Source: Paracoccaceae bacterium
GTDB taxonomy: Bacteria; Pseudomonadota; Alphaproteobacteria; Rhodobacterales; Rhodobacteraceae
Direction of reading: 5' to 3'
Assembly: GCA_018647275.1 (NCBI GenBank)
Contig: JABGTH010000290.1
Span: 1-31,812, forward strand
Length of the DNA: 31,812 nucleotides
The position numbers and the translations under genes are program-made. The notes beneath the pieces are model-generated. The model saw nothing but the letters and a program-made list of their open reading frames with translations, ran no database searches and was not told the origin of the DNA. This document shows positions 1 to 7,860 of this stretch, piece by piece (position 1 is the stretch's first letter; each line of letters begins with the position of its first letter).

Positions 1-1094
1 ATAATAAAATCGCGTGGCGGGTAGTCGGGTGCTGAAATCAACTTAACCGTGACATCAGACGCTTCGCCATTTCGGGTACGAGTTACCACAGCAGTATTGC
101 CAATGCCCCCCACACTCATTCGAAACAACATCTCACCACCGGAAATTACCGGTTGACCATCGACAGCTGTAATCACGTCACCAACTTCGAAACCTGCCGC
201 ACCAAATGGGCTGGCTGGATGAAGTTCAATTATGATGATCCCCCCTGATCGATCAAGACCAAAGGACGCCGCCATATCGTAGTCCATAACCTGACCAGAC
301 ACACCTGCCCAAGCACGGTGAAATCTTTCGCTGCCTGCTTTGGCCTGAGTGACAAACTCCGCAACAAGGTCTGAGGGTATTGCAAACCCAATCCCATTAG
401 ACCCACCTGATCTGGTTAAGATAGATGTATTGACGCCTATCAAATGACCGGCCATATCGATCAACGCACCACCAGAATTCCCAGGATTGATGGGCGCATC
501 TGTCTGGATGAAATAGCCTGTACCACTGCCGCCAGAGCCACCTGAACGCGCTAAGCCAGAGATGATACCGCTGCTGACAGTCTGGCCCACACCAAAGGGA
601 TTTCCGATTGCGAGGGTTAACTCACCGACTTGTACATCGTCGCTGGTGCGCAGTGCGAGACTGGGCAAGTCGCTCGCATCTTCAAGCTGCAGGATTGCAA
701 GATCGCTTTCCTTGTCCCCCAGCAGAACACGGGCAGAATATTCACGCCGATCATTAAGAACAACGCGAATGTCAGTTGCCATACCAACCACGTGATAGTT
801 GGACACAACAATCCCATTAGGCGATAGGATCACGCCAGAGCCCAATGAATTTTGCGCCCGTGGTTTAGGTGTAGCACCCTCAAAGAACCGCTGAAAAAAT
901 GGGTCGTCCAGAAAGCTATTTCCGCGCGCCTCGGTCACGCGTGTGGCATAGATATTCACCACGGCCGGTGCAGCCTGTTTCACCAGCGGCACAAAGCTAA
1001 GTTGTATTTCCATTTGCGACTGGGGAACTTTTTGCTCTGCCCACACAGGTGCGGAAAAACCAAGAGCGACGACCAATGCAATAAAGTATTTCAT
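1..1094 (-). CDS. DegP/HtrA-family periplasmic serine protease, 3' end cut by window
   Basis: Trypsin-like protease/chaperone that degrades or holds misfolded envelope proteins in the periplasm. About 364 residues are visible. A signal peptide (MKYFIALVVALGFSAPVWA) is followed by a protease domain with the HtrA triad: His101 in SNYHVV, Asp131 in DKESDLAIL, and Ser207 in NPGNSGG. A PDZ domain begins near residue 260 and the gene runs off the window before any stop codon. The start is fixed by an in-frame TAA only two codons upstream and by the signal peptide. There is no Shine-Dalgarno sequence in front of it. It lies downstream of rplQ behind a terminator, so it is a separate transcription unit. 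Whether it is DegP, DegQ or DegS-like cannot be settled without the C-terminus, but a soluble secreted form is favoured. Confidence 0.93.
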   Translation of the reverse strand, partial: MKYFIALVVALGFSAPVWAEQKVPQSQMEIQLSFVPLVKQAAPAVVNIYATRVTEARGNSFLDDPFFQRFFEGATPKPRAQNSLGSGVILSPNGIVVSNYHVVGMATDIRVVLNDRREYSARVLLGDKESDLAILQLEDASDLPSLALRTSDDVQVGELTLAIGNPFGVGQTVSSGIISGLARSGGSGGSGTGYFIQTDAPINPGNSGGALIDMAGHLIGVNTSILTRSGGSNGIGFAIPSDLVAEFVTQAKAGSERFHRAWAGVSGQVMDYDMAASFGLDRSGGIIIIELHPASPFGAAGFEVGDVITAVDGQPVISGGEMLFRMSVGGIGNTAVVTRTRNGEASDVTVKLISAPDYPPRDFI

Positions 1095-1099
1095 ACTAA

Positions 1100-1130
1100 A
1101 TTATATGCGCAGGCCCTGCAGGTCATGCAA
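1100..1130 (-). promoter_or_regulatory. Candidate promoter of the DegP-like gene, possibly leaderless
   Basis: On the minus strand a perfect TATAAT lies at 1105-1100 and TTGCAT at 1130-1125, with a long 19 nt spacer. The -10 box ends only five bases before the ATG at 1094, so transcription would begin at or next to the start codon. Seen in the sequence; function is inferred. Confidence 0.45.
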
Positions 1131-1154
1131 CCCCTGCCACGAAAGCAGAAATAC

Positions 1155-1185
1155 AAAAAGCCCCCGCTGAAACAGCGAGGGCTTT
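1155..1185 (-). terminator. Rho-independent terminator after rplQ
   Basis: A 13-bp stem (1157-1169 with 1173-1185, loop of 3) is fully paired on the minus strand when one G-U pair is allowed. A run of five T follows. It closes the alpha operon before the protease gene. Confidence 0.85.
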
Positions 1186-1213
1186 GAAAGCAACATAGAA
1201 GGTTGCCTAATTC

Positions 1214-1630
1214 TTATTCCGCGTTTGCTTCTTCAGCTACACGTGCTTTGTCACCTGCGCCTTTAGCATCGCGGTCGCGGTCAACAAATTCGATGATCGC
1301 CATCGGTGCCATGTCGCCATAACGGAAACCAGCTTTGAGAACACGAACATAACCACCTTGGCGGTCTTTGTAGCGTGGGCCCAAGATGTCGAACAATTTC
1401 GAAACATATTGGTCTTGCTTGAGCTTAGAAGCAGCCTGACGACGGGCGTGTAGATCGCCACGTTTCGCCAATGTAATCATCTTTTCGATAATTGGGCGCA
1501 GTTCTTTTGCCTTTGGCAAAGTTGTTTTGATTTGCTCATGTTCAATGAGCGAGCCAGCCATGTTTGAGAACAACGCTTTACGGTGTTCGTGTGTACGGTT
1601 CAGGCGGCGGTATCCACGTGCGTGACGCAT
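1214..1630 (-). CDS. rplQ: 50S ribosomal protein L17 (bL17)
   Basis: Large-subunit protein near the peptide exit tunnel. The protein has 138 residues and begins MRHARGYRRLNRTHEHRKAL, the family's conserved N-terminus. It ends in a charged Ala/Glu-rich tail typical of alphaproteobacteria. The ATG at 1630 is preferred over a TTG five codons upstream because GGAG lies about nine bases before it. It is the last gene of the alpha operon. An unusual 213 bp gap holding an 11-nt repeat separates it from rpoA, so it may have extra transcription of its own. A terminator follows. Confidence 0.97.
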   Translation of the reverse strand: MRHARGYRRLNRTHEHRKALFSNMAGSLIEHEQIKTTLPKAKELRPIIEKMITLAKRGDLHARRQAASKLKQDQYVSKLFDILGPRYKDRQGGYVRVLKAGFRYGDMAPMAIIEFVDRDRDAKGAGDKARVAEEANAE

Positions 1631-1741
1631 AGTCTTAATCTCCAAATGTGCTCTCTACGAGCGTTTTTACTTTGTCTGGCCCGCGATGCGTGTCGCTGAC
1701 TCTCCTTGGGGCAGATGCCCATCGTATGACGCTAGATCCAG

Positions 1742-1783
1742 TATCGGTATAACGCCGGTGTCGTGTCGGTATTACGTAGGTGC
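1742..1783. repeat. Phased 11-nt repeat, copy A (rpoA-rplQ gap)
   Basis: On the plus strand three 11-nt units occur in a row, TCGGTATAACG, CCGGTGTCGTG and TCGGTATTACG, followed by the partial unit TAGGTGC. The 42 bp element matches the one at 13121-13162 at 35 of 42 positions. The rest of the 1631-1843 gap shows no gene. A possible minus-strand TTGTAT-N17-TAATAC overlaps the repeat. Function unknown. Confidence 0.7.
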
Positions 1784-1843
1784 AAACACTTATACAAGAC
1801 CGGTTTGGTGTGGCGAGCACATGGCCCGCCGCACCGATATTAC

Positions 1844-2860
1844 TTAAAAGTTGTCTTCAAACTTTTTAGCCAAATCTTCGATGTTGTCCGGTGGCCAGTC
1901 CTCTACGTCCATGCCTAGGTGCAGACCCATCCCTGACAACACTTCTTTGATCTCGTTCAAAGATTTGCGGCCAAAGTTTGGTGTGCGCAGCATTTCTGCT
2001 TCGGTCTTTTGGATCAAATCGCCGATGTAAACGATGTTGTCGTTCTTAAGGCAGTTTGCCGAACGAACAGACAATTCCAACTCGTCAACTTTCTTAAGAA
2101 GTAACGGGTTGAATTCAAGACCGTCATCTTCGTCCGCGCGGGACGCTGATTCTGGCTCGTCAAAGTTCACAAAGATCCCAAGCTGGTCCTGCAGGATACG
2201 TGCAGCAAATGCTACAGCGTCGTCCGGCGTGATGGAGCCATCTGTTTCGATCTTCATGGTAAGTTTGTCATAATCCAACACTTGACCTTCGCGGGTCGGC
2301 TGGACGTCATAAGAAACTTTCTTAACAGGCGAGTAGATCGCATCGATCGGAATAAGACCGATTGGTGCATCTTCTGGCTTGTTTTTGTCAGCAGCGACAT
2401 AGCCTTTGCCAGTGTTCACAGTCAGCTCCATGAATACATCTGCACCATCGTCTAGGTGGCAAATGACGTGATCACGGTTGAGGATTTCGATACCAGCGGA
2501 TTCGCTGATGTCGCCTGCTGTTACAACGCCTGGACCTTTTGCGGAGATAGAAAGACGCTTAGGTCCTTCAACTTCCATACGCAGGGCAACCTGCTTGAGG
2601 TTCAAAACGATGTCTGTGACATCTTCGCGTACGCCAGCAACGCTGGAGAATTCGTGAAGAACATTGTCGATTTGTACAGAAGTGATTGCTGCGCCCTGAA
2701 GCGAGCTCATCAATACGCGACGCAAGGCATTGCCCATTGTCAAACCAAAGCCACGTTCCAGCGGCTCAGCAACAACTGTTGCTTGGCGCGCAGGGTCGTT
2801 ACCTGGCTTTACTTCCAATTGTTGTGGCTTGATCAACTCAGCCCAATTCTTGTGGATCAT
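1844..2860 (-). CDS. rpoA: DNA-directed RNA polymerase subunit alpha
   Basis: Alpha subunit of RNA polymerase. It nucleates core assembly and its C-terminal domain contacts UP elements and activators. The protein has 338 residues, the usual length. The N-terminal dimerisation domain includes GFGLTMGNALRRVLMSSLQG near residues 40-60. The C-terminal domain carries the helix-hairpin-helix stretch RSANCLKNDNIVYIGDLIQK and the NFGRKSLNEIKEVL segment. The start at 2860 is set by GGAGGG five bases upstream and by MIHKNWAELIKPQQLEV. An in-frame ATG 27 codons earlier is not conserved-looking. It follows rpsK after a 112 bp spacer with a strong stem-loop. Confidence 0.99.
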   Translation of the reverse strand: MIHKNWAELIKPQQLEVKPGNDPARQATVVAEPLERGFGLTMGNALRRVLMSSLQGAAITSVQIDNVLHEFSSVAGVREDVTDIVLNLKQVALRMEVEGPKRLSISAKGPGVVTAGDISESAGIEILNRDHVICHLDDGADVFMELTVNTGKGYVAADKNKPEDAPIGLIPIDAIYSPVKKVSYDVQPTREGQVLDYDKLTMKIETDGSITPDDAVAFAARILQDQLGIFVNFDEPESASRADEDDGLEFNPLLLKKVDELELSVRSANCLKNDNIVYIGDLIQKTEAEMLRTPNFGRKSLNEIKEVLSGMGLHLGMDVEDWPPDNIEDLAKKFEDNF

Positions 2861-2929
2861 ACGTCCCTCCATTCTAGCTTTTGCCTCATGTCCCAAAGAC
2901 AAAAGCGCCCGAGGTTTCAGAAATGCGGA

Positions 2930-2958
2930 TTGGGGCCGCATAAATCACGCGGCCCCAA
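2930..2958 (-). other. Perfect 10-bp stem-loop between rpsK and rpoA
   Basis: TTGGGGCCGC pairs perfectly with GCGGCCCCAA across a nine-base loop. No T-run follows on either strand, so it is not a classical terminator. It could be an mRNA processing or stability element, or a site uncoupling rpoA from rpsK expression (inference). Confidence 0.6.
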
Positions 2959-2972
2959 CCGAAATAAATAGC

Positions 2973-3362
2973 TTAAACGCGACGACGCTTTGGTGGGCGG
3001 CAACCGTTGTGAGCCATTGGTGTAACGTCACGGATAGATGTGATGTTGAAACCAGCAGCAGCCAAAGCGCGAAGTGCGCTTTCACGACCAGAGCCTGGGC
3101 CTTGAACTTCAACTTCAAGCGTTTTCACGCCGTGATCTTGAGCTTTCTTAGCCACATCTTCAGCAGCCATCTGCGCCGCATATGGCGTGGATTTACGTGA
3201 GCCTTTGAAGCCCATCGTGCCGGCAGAAGACCATGCAATTGCGTTACCTTGAACGTCTGAGATCAAGATTTTTGTGTTGTTGAAAGAAGAGTTAACATGC
3301 ACCACACCTGCGGCGATATTTTTGCGCTCTTTTTTCTTCGCGCGAACTTTTTCACGTGCCAT
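2973..3362 (-). CDS. rpsK: 30S ribosomal protein S11 (uS11)
   Basis: Small-subunit platform protein near the mRNA exit. It has 129 residues, the normal length. It contains the glycine-rich stretch QGPGSGRESALRAL and the hallmark C-terminus PMAHNGCRPPKRRRV that contacts 16S rRNA. It lies 14 bp after rpsM and is clearly co-transcribed with it. It is followed by the rpsK-rpoA stem-loop. Confidence 0.98.
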   Translation of the reverse strand: MAREKVRAKKKERKNIAAGVVHVNSSFNNTKILISDVQGNAIAWSSAGTMGFKGSRKSTPYAAQMAAEDVAKKAQDHGVKTLEVEVQGPGSGRESALRALAAAGFNITSIRDVTPMAHNGCRPPKRRRV

Positions 3363-3376
3363 TAATCAGAGCTCCC

Positions 3377-3745
3377 TTATTTCTTCTTACCAGCAATGGC
3401 CTTTGCAGGGCCTTTGCGAGTACGAGCGTTAGTGTGCGTGCGCTGACCACGAACAGGAAGGTTACGACGGTGACGCAAGCCACGGTAGCAACCAAGGTCC
3501 ATAAGACGCTTGATGTTCATTGTCGTGTCACGGCGCAGGTCACCTTCAACAGTGTAGTTTGCGTCGATATGTTCACGAACTTTTAGAACTTCGTCATCAG
3601 ACAATTCGTTAACGCGACGAGTCGCGTCAATGCCAACAGCTTCGCAGATTGCTTGAGCTGAAGTTGTACCGATACCGGTGATATATGTTAGGGCGATTGG
3701 AACCCGCTTTGCAGTCGGGATGTTTACGCCGGCAATACGTGCCAC
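3377..3745 (-). CDS. rpsM: 30S ribosomal protein S13 (uS13)
   Basis: Head protein of the small subunit, bridging to the large subunit and contacting the P-site tRNA. Read from a GTG start it has 122 residues: ARIAGVNIPTAKRVPIALTY at the N-terminus and RGQRTHTNARTRKGPAKAI at the C-terminus. The GTG at 3745 is chosen because AAGGA lies nine bases upstream and homologues begin exactly there. Reading further upstream adds 17 non-conserved residues. It is the first gene of the alpha operon here, separated from adk by a pseudogene, and has a good promoter and a leader hairpin. Confidence 0.97.
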   Translation of the reverse strand: MARIAGVNIPTAKRVPIALTYITGIGTTSAQAICEAVGIDATRRVNELSDDEVLKVREHIDANYTVEGDLRRDTTMNIKRLMDLGCYRGLRHRRNLPVRGQRTHTNARTRKGPAKAIAGKKK

Positions 3746-3767
3746 GTGTGCAATTCCTTTTAGTTGC

Positions 3768-3787
3768 GGGTCCGTAGTTCCGGACCC
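3768..3787 (-). other. Leader stem-loop upstream of rpsM
   Basis: GGGTCCG pairs perfectly with CGGACCC around a six-base loop, 22 bases before the rpsM start and just above its ribosome binding site. A T-run follows only on the plus strand, where no gene needs ending. A role in translational control of the alpha operon is possible but unproven. Confidence 0.5.
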
Positions 3788-3901
3788 TTTTTTCACAACA
3801 GAAGCCCGATGGTATGAATACCAGCGGACCTTAGCTGATCAGGTGATCCCGTATTTTGGACACAGTCCGCCACACGGTTTGATTCTCGCTAGAGATACGG
3901 C

Positions 3902-3930
3902 TGATTATTGGCTTTTGTTGTATGCGTCAA
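3902..3930 (-). promoter_or_regulatory. Candidate promoter for rpsM-rpsK-rpoA
   Basis: Minus-strand TTGACG (3930-3925), 17 nt spacer and TAATCA (3907-3902) match a housekeeping promoter. It lies just after the pseudogene and gives a leader of roughly 150 bases that contains the 3768-3787 hairpin. Confidence 0.55.
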
Positions 3931-3940
3931 GGGCCGTGAG

Positions 3941-5013
3941 CTAGTTTGATGCGCCTAGTTTATCCATCAAAAAGCCACCTATGATCTGTTGTAGCTCTGT
4001 ATGAACCTTACCCCTGTCACGTCTGCCTTGGTCAGAACAGATGTTTTCTTCGCTGCCTACTGAAATCACTACTTTACCAAGACGGCTGCATTCCGCCAAC
4101 AAGGCGAAGTGATAGATGTTAGGCACAACCACCCTCTTGCCTTTGACAAGCTGCATTGCCGCCTTATGGCAACGCAAACCGTCAGGTATCGTTTCTGTTT
4201 CGGCAAGTTGCACGATCCAGGTGGCAGCGGTGACGGCACTTAACTCATCAGCTTTTAATGCTTGAGGCAACGCAGGCCAATAGAGAGGATCGCCCCAACC
4301 CGCGGATCGAGGTTTGAAGACTCATAGCGGATTTCGTCAATCGTATTAAGATCAAGGCCAGACGCGTTCATCCATTCGCAATCGGTTTTATCAGGAAATC
4401 GATCATAATAATTTATAAATCCTGCTTTTGAAACTTCGTCACTGCCAAGCCCTAGGACGCTATAGACACCAAGTGAGAACCCGACCGCACCAACGCGATC
4501 CATTTTCGACTGTTACACCAAGGGTTATGTCTGCTTGAGAAAAATCCAGCAGCGCCTTTAAATCGTCAGGTCGTTCCAAAATAAGAATAGTCGCGGATGG
4601 TAGGCTATCGCGTGATGCCATGCCCGGATGATTAACCGCAGCACAACAAATCCGCGTGTGGCAAGGTCACTTGCTAGCCATCCGATGCCCTTCGCATTCC
4701 CGCCCGATCCGTGGAAAAGAAGAACCACTGGTTTCGGTTCAGAATTTATAGTGCCGTCGCGGTAGGCGTAGAAACCACAGAAAAGAGCGTTTTGCCCAAT
4801 CAGTTCGGGCACCTGATCGCTAGACGCCAGATACCACATGAAGACTGAAAGCGACGCATTACGATGCGCGACACTCAGCGTGGTTTCATGAAATTCCGCC
4901 AAACGGTCGGAGATTGGCCGCTCTGATGTTCCCATCAGCATAGCAGAAACGAAAATTGCAGCGATCAACGCTGCAATTCACAAAACTATTCTGAAAACCC
5001 ATTTGATTGTCAC
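3941..5013 (-). pseudogene. Decayed secreted dienelactone-hydrolase-like alpha/beta hydrolase
   Basis: Three frames together restore one protein of about 350 residues. The start is GTG at 5013 with AAGGA upstream, giving TIKWVFRIVL. An in-frame TGA (4978-4980) follows, and the signal-like segment IAALIAAIFVSAMLMG resumes directly after it. Next come the oxyanion-region motif VLLFHGSGGNAKG, a one-base loss near 4635 (after GFVVL, before AVNHPGM), and a second shift near 4500. The nucleophile elbow GFSLG follows, then a third shift near 4275 within SIGL/LPQAL. The remaining C-terminus (TWIVQL, YHFALLAEC, ENICSDQGRRDRG) runs to 3941. One nonsense and three frameshift changes make a working enzyme implausible. 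It sits between adk and rpsM, breaking the usual spc-alpha join. Confidence 0.88.
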
Positions 5014-5059
5014 GTTCCTTGTTCTGAACAGTTTGCGCCACGACAATGGGTGACCCTAG

Positions 5060-5707
5060 TTAAGTATCCAATACCGCAGCAACATCGCCTTGCACGGCTT
5101 CGATATCACCCAAACCATCAATCCGGTTCAGCATCCCTTTGGCATAGTAATAGCCAATGAGCGGTGATGTCTTTTTGTAATACTCCATGAGGCGCGTTTT
5201 AAGGCTTTCCTCATTGTCGTCAGCACGGCGTTGGAATTGCCCAGCTTCACCACAGTTGGAACATTTACCATCAGCTGGCTCTGGTTTGGTGTTGTCGTTG
5301 TAGACCTCACCACAGTTGCCACATGTTGAACGCGCTGTGATGCGTGCAACCAGTGCCGTATCGTCCACTTCCATCTCTATAACCGCATCAAGGCTTTCGC
5401 CTTCATTGGTCAACAGCTGGGTCAGAGCATCCGCTTGGGCCAAGGTCCGTGGGAAACCGTCAAAGATAAAGCCGTTGGCCTTAACTGTGTTCAGTTGCTC
5501 ACGGATTAGTCCGATCACGATTTCATCCGTAACCAAAGCACCGCGGGCCATGACATCAGCAACAACTCTGCCCATCTCAGATCCGCTGTCTTTGGCAGCG
5601 CGCAACATATCACCAGTGCTCAGTTGCACCATGCCGCGTGTTTCGACCAGATGACGCGCTTGCGTCCCTTTACCCGCACCTGGCGGTCCAAGCAGGATAA
5701 TATTCAT
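5060..5707 (-). CDS. adk: Adenylate kinase
   Basis: Cytoplasmic enzyme for ATP + AMP = 2 ADP. It has 215 residues, the long-LID type. The P-loop is GPPGAGKGT at residues 7-15, the AMP-binding segment is FDGFPRT at 82-88, and the LID runs roughly 122-160. The LID carries four cysteines (129, 132, 149, 152) in a Cys-X2-Cys-X16-Cys-X2-Cys layout, which in related kinases holds a structural zinc. Its ATG overlaps the secY stop as ATGA, implying translational coupling. No terminator is visible after it, so transcripts may run into the pseudogene. Confidence 0.98.
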   Translation of the reverse strand: MNIILLGPPGAGKGTQARHLVETRGMVQLSTGDMLRAAKDSGSEMGRVVADVMARGALVTDEIVIGLIREQLNTVKANGFIFDGFPRTLAQADALTQLLTNEGESLDAVIEMEVDDTALVARITARSTCGNCGEVYNDNTKPEPADGKCSNCGEAGQFQRRADDNEESLKTRLMEYYKKTSPLIGYYYAKGMLNRIDGLGDIEAVQGDVAAVLDT

Positions 5708-7071
5708 TTGCGGATCGGGCTCCGTTTTTTGCGTGTTTTACCTTTGCCACGTAGGTTCGATTTTTCAATCAAGCCTTCGTACTGTTGAGCAAGCAGGTGG
5801 CTTTGCACTTGTTGAATTGTATCCATAGTCACAGATACAACAATCAAGACCGATGTCCCACCGAAGTAGAACGGGATCGCGAATTGGCCACGTAGAATTT
5901 CTGGTAGCACACAGACGGCCGCAAGATAAGCTGCACCAAGAACAAGAACGCGGTTCACGACGTACTCGAGATATTCCGCAGTCTTCTTACCTGGGCGGAT
6001 ACCTGGAACAAAACCGTTCTGGTTTTTAAGGTTGTCTGCAACATCATCAGGTTTGAACGAAACGTTGAATGTGTAGAAATAAGCAAAGAACACGATCATC
6101 GCGATGAAGAACAAGAGGTACAACGGTTGACCGGGACCAAAGTTCGCGAGCATCCATGACATCACTGGGCTAGTAGAGTTGCCAGAGAATGTGCTGATTG
6201 TCACCGGAAGCAACAACAATGAGCTTGCGAAAATCGCAGGAATAACGCCAGCTGGGTTAACCTTGACTGGTAAGTGGCTGGAGCCGCCATCGTATACCTT
6301 CATGCCAACTTGACGACGTGGGTATTGGATGTGGATCTTGCGCAATGCGCGTTCCATGAACACAACGAATGCGATCGTGCCGATTACCATAACAATCACA
6401 CCAATGATAACACCGGGGCTGATTGCACCAGAACGACCGGACGCAAAGAATTGTGCCAATGCGGCTGGAACTTCAGCGATAATGCCCACGAAGATGATCA
6501 AGGAAATACCGTTGCCGATACCGCGTGCAGTGATTTGCTCACCCAACCACATCAGGAACATTGTACCACCGACCAAAGTGATCATGCACGAGAAGATAAA
6601 GTAAGACTGTGTAATGCCGTCCTGAACGAAGTCACCGCTGAACAAGCCAACAGACAAACCGTAAGCCTGTACAGTGGCCAAAGCGACTGTACCATAACGG
6701 GTGTACTGGTTGATCTTTTTCTGGCCCTGCGCGCCTTCTTTCTTCATCTGCTCAAGGGCTGGGACCATAGAGGTCATCAGCTGAACGATGATCGAGGCCG
6801 AGATGTAGGGCATAATCCCTAGGGCAAAAATACCCATACGGCCAAGCGCACCACCTGTGAACATGGAAACCATGCCGCCAATACCTTGGCCGGCGCTTTC
6901 CATAAACTGGCGAAGGGCGACACCATCAATCCCGGGAACCGGAATAAATGTGCCCAAACGGTATACGATCAGCAAACCAAGGGTGAACAGGATACGATTG
7001 CGCAGGTCCGTTGCTTTACCTAGCGCAGACCAGCTTGTGTTAGCGGCCATATTCTCGACGGCAGATACCAT
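5704..7071 (-). CDS. secY: Preprotein translocase subunit SecY
   Basis: Channel subunit of the SecYEG translocon in the inner membrane. It has 455 residues with the ten hydrophobic segments expected. Recognisable parts are LGLLIVYRLGTFIPVPGID near the N-terminus, the TM2-region segment GIMPYISASIIVQL, and the cytoplasmic C5 region NGFVPGIRPGKKTAEYL. The basic tail ends RGKGKTRKKRSPIRK. Its stop overlaps the adk start. A strong terminator lies only about 20 bases upstream of the ATG, leaving no room for a normal promoter between them. Expression must come from read-through of that hairpin or from a promoter inside rplO. Confidence 0.98.
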   Translation of the reverse strand: MVSAVENMAANTSWSALGKATDLRNRILFTLGLLIVYRLGTFIPVPGIDGVALRQFMESAGQGIGGMVSMFTGGALGRMGIFALGIMPYISASIIVQLMTSMVPALEQMKKEGAQGQKKINQYTRYGTVALATVQAYGLSVGLFSGDFVQDGITQSYFIFSCMITLVGGTMFLMWLGEQITARGIGNGISLIIFVGIIAEVPAALAQFFASGRSGAISPGVIIGVIVMVIGTIAFVVFMERALRKIHIQYPRRQVGMKVYDGGSSHLPVKVNPAGVIPAIFASSLLLLPVTISTFSGNSTSPVMSWMLANFGPGQPLYLLFFIAMIVFFAYFYTFNVSFKPDDVADNLKNQNGFVPGIRPGKKTAEYLEYVVNRVLVLGAAYLAAVCVLPEILRGQFAIPFYFGGTSVLIVVSVTMDTIQQVQSHLLAQQYEGLIEKSNLRGKGKTRKKRSPIRK

Positions 7072-7090
7072 TATTAGGCTCTTTCTTTAA

Positions 7091-7130
7091 CAAAAAACGC
7101 CGCCCAGCGGTTTTCCGATGGGCGGCGTTT
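7091..7130 (-). terminator. Intrinsic terminator/attenuator between rplO and secY
   Basis: A perfect 12-bp stem (7095-7106 with 7119-7130) is followed on the minus strand by six T. It is among the strongest terminators in the window, yet it lies inside the usual rplO-secY-adk arrangement. Confidence 0.85.
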
Positions 7131-7188
7131 GGAAAACTCTAAGACTATGTAAGCGGCAAAACTGCTACTCACAAGTGCGAAGGTCTAA

Positions 7189-7674
7189 TTACTCAGCTGC
7201 TGCTGGTGCCACTTTAGCTGTGAGGGTCAATTTACCACCAGCTTTTTCGACAGCTTCAACTGCAGACTTGGAAGCGCCGTGCACTTCAATGTTCAGCTTA
7301 GATGTAACTTCACCCTTAGCAAGAACGCGAATACCGTCCAATACGCGACGAACAGCACCAGATGCGATCAACACATCGTGAGTGATTGCCGCTTTGCCGT
7401 CGATTTTGCCTGCGTCTACGAATTTCTGGATAAGACCAAGGTTGATAACCGCGTACGATTTGCGGTTCGGCTTGTTAAAGCCACGCTTTGGTAGACGTTG
7501 GTACAAAGGCATTTGACCGCCTTCAAAACCTTTGATCGCGACACCTGAACGTGATTTTTGACCCTTGATACCACGGCCACCCATTTTACCGGTGCCGGAA
7601 CCTGGACCACGGCCAACGCGTTTGCGTGGTTTGGTGGCACCTGGGTTGTCGCGTAGTTCATTTAGCTTAAACAT
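7189..7674 (-). CDS. rplO: 50S ribosomal protein L15 (uL15)
   Basis: Late-assembly large-subunit protein. It has 161 residues. The N-terminal extension is basic and glycine-rich (KRVGRGPGSGTGKMGGRGIKG), binding 23S rRNA, and is followed by SRSGVAIKGFEGGQMPLYQR. The C-terminus is Ala-rich. AAGGAGAAGCAAA stands just before the ATG. It is separated from rpmD, its usual neighbour, by an inserted plus-strand hydroxylase gene and by the rpmD terminator, so it needs its own promoter; a good one is seen at 7769-7797. A terminator follows. Confidence 0.98.
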   Translation of the reverse strand: MFKLNELRDNPGATKPRKRVGRGPGSGTGKMGGRGIKGQKSRSGVAIKGFEGGQMPLYQRLPKRGFNKPNRKSYAVINLGLIQKFVDAGKIDGKAAITHDVLIASGAVRRVLDGIRVLAKGEVTSKLNIEVHGASKSAVEAVEKAGGKLTLTAKVAPAAAE

Positions 7675-7768
7675 TTTGCTTCTCCTTCACCGGATGTGCC
7701 CCCAGAAGCAAATGGGACAACCACGGCATGATTGGTTTTCGAGTCACCTGAATGATGACAACTCGGCG

Positions 7769-7797
7769 CGTATAGCCCTCGTACCGAATAGGATCAA
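7769..7797 (-). promoter_or_regulatory. Candidate promoter for rplO
   Basis: Minus-strand TTGATC (7797-7792), 17 nt spacer, TATACG (7774-7769). The -10 box is identical to that of the rpmC promoter candidate. It leaves a leader of about 90 bases. No convincing plus-strand promoter was found for the divergent hydroxylase. Confidence 0.6.
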
Positions 7798-7860
7798 GTG
7801 GTAGTTGACGTGACGAACATGGTTGCAATGCAGCAAGTTGATGTGTGAAATGCTTTAACG

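Noticed and set aside
1635..1820. Minus-strand 61-codon frame in the rpoA-rplQ gap
   Set aside because: Its only similarity is to the frame at 12987-13229, and that arises from the shared 11-nt DNA repeat, not from a protein family.
3768..3793. Plus-strand intrinsic terminator (7-bp stem plus TTTTTT)
   Set aside because: No plus-strand gene lies upstream to be terminated. On the working strand it is a leader stem without a T-run.
6274..6822. Plus-strand open frame opposite secY
   Set aside because: Antisense of membrane-helix codons, rich in His/Asp/Thr; no family likeness.
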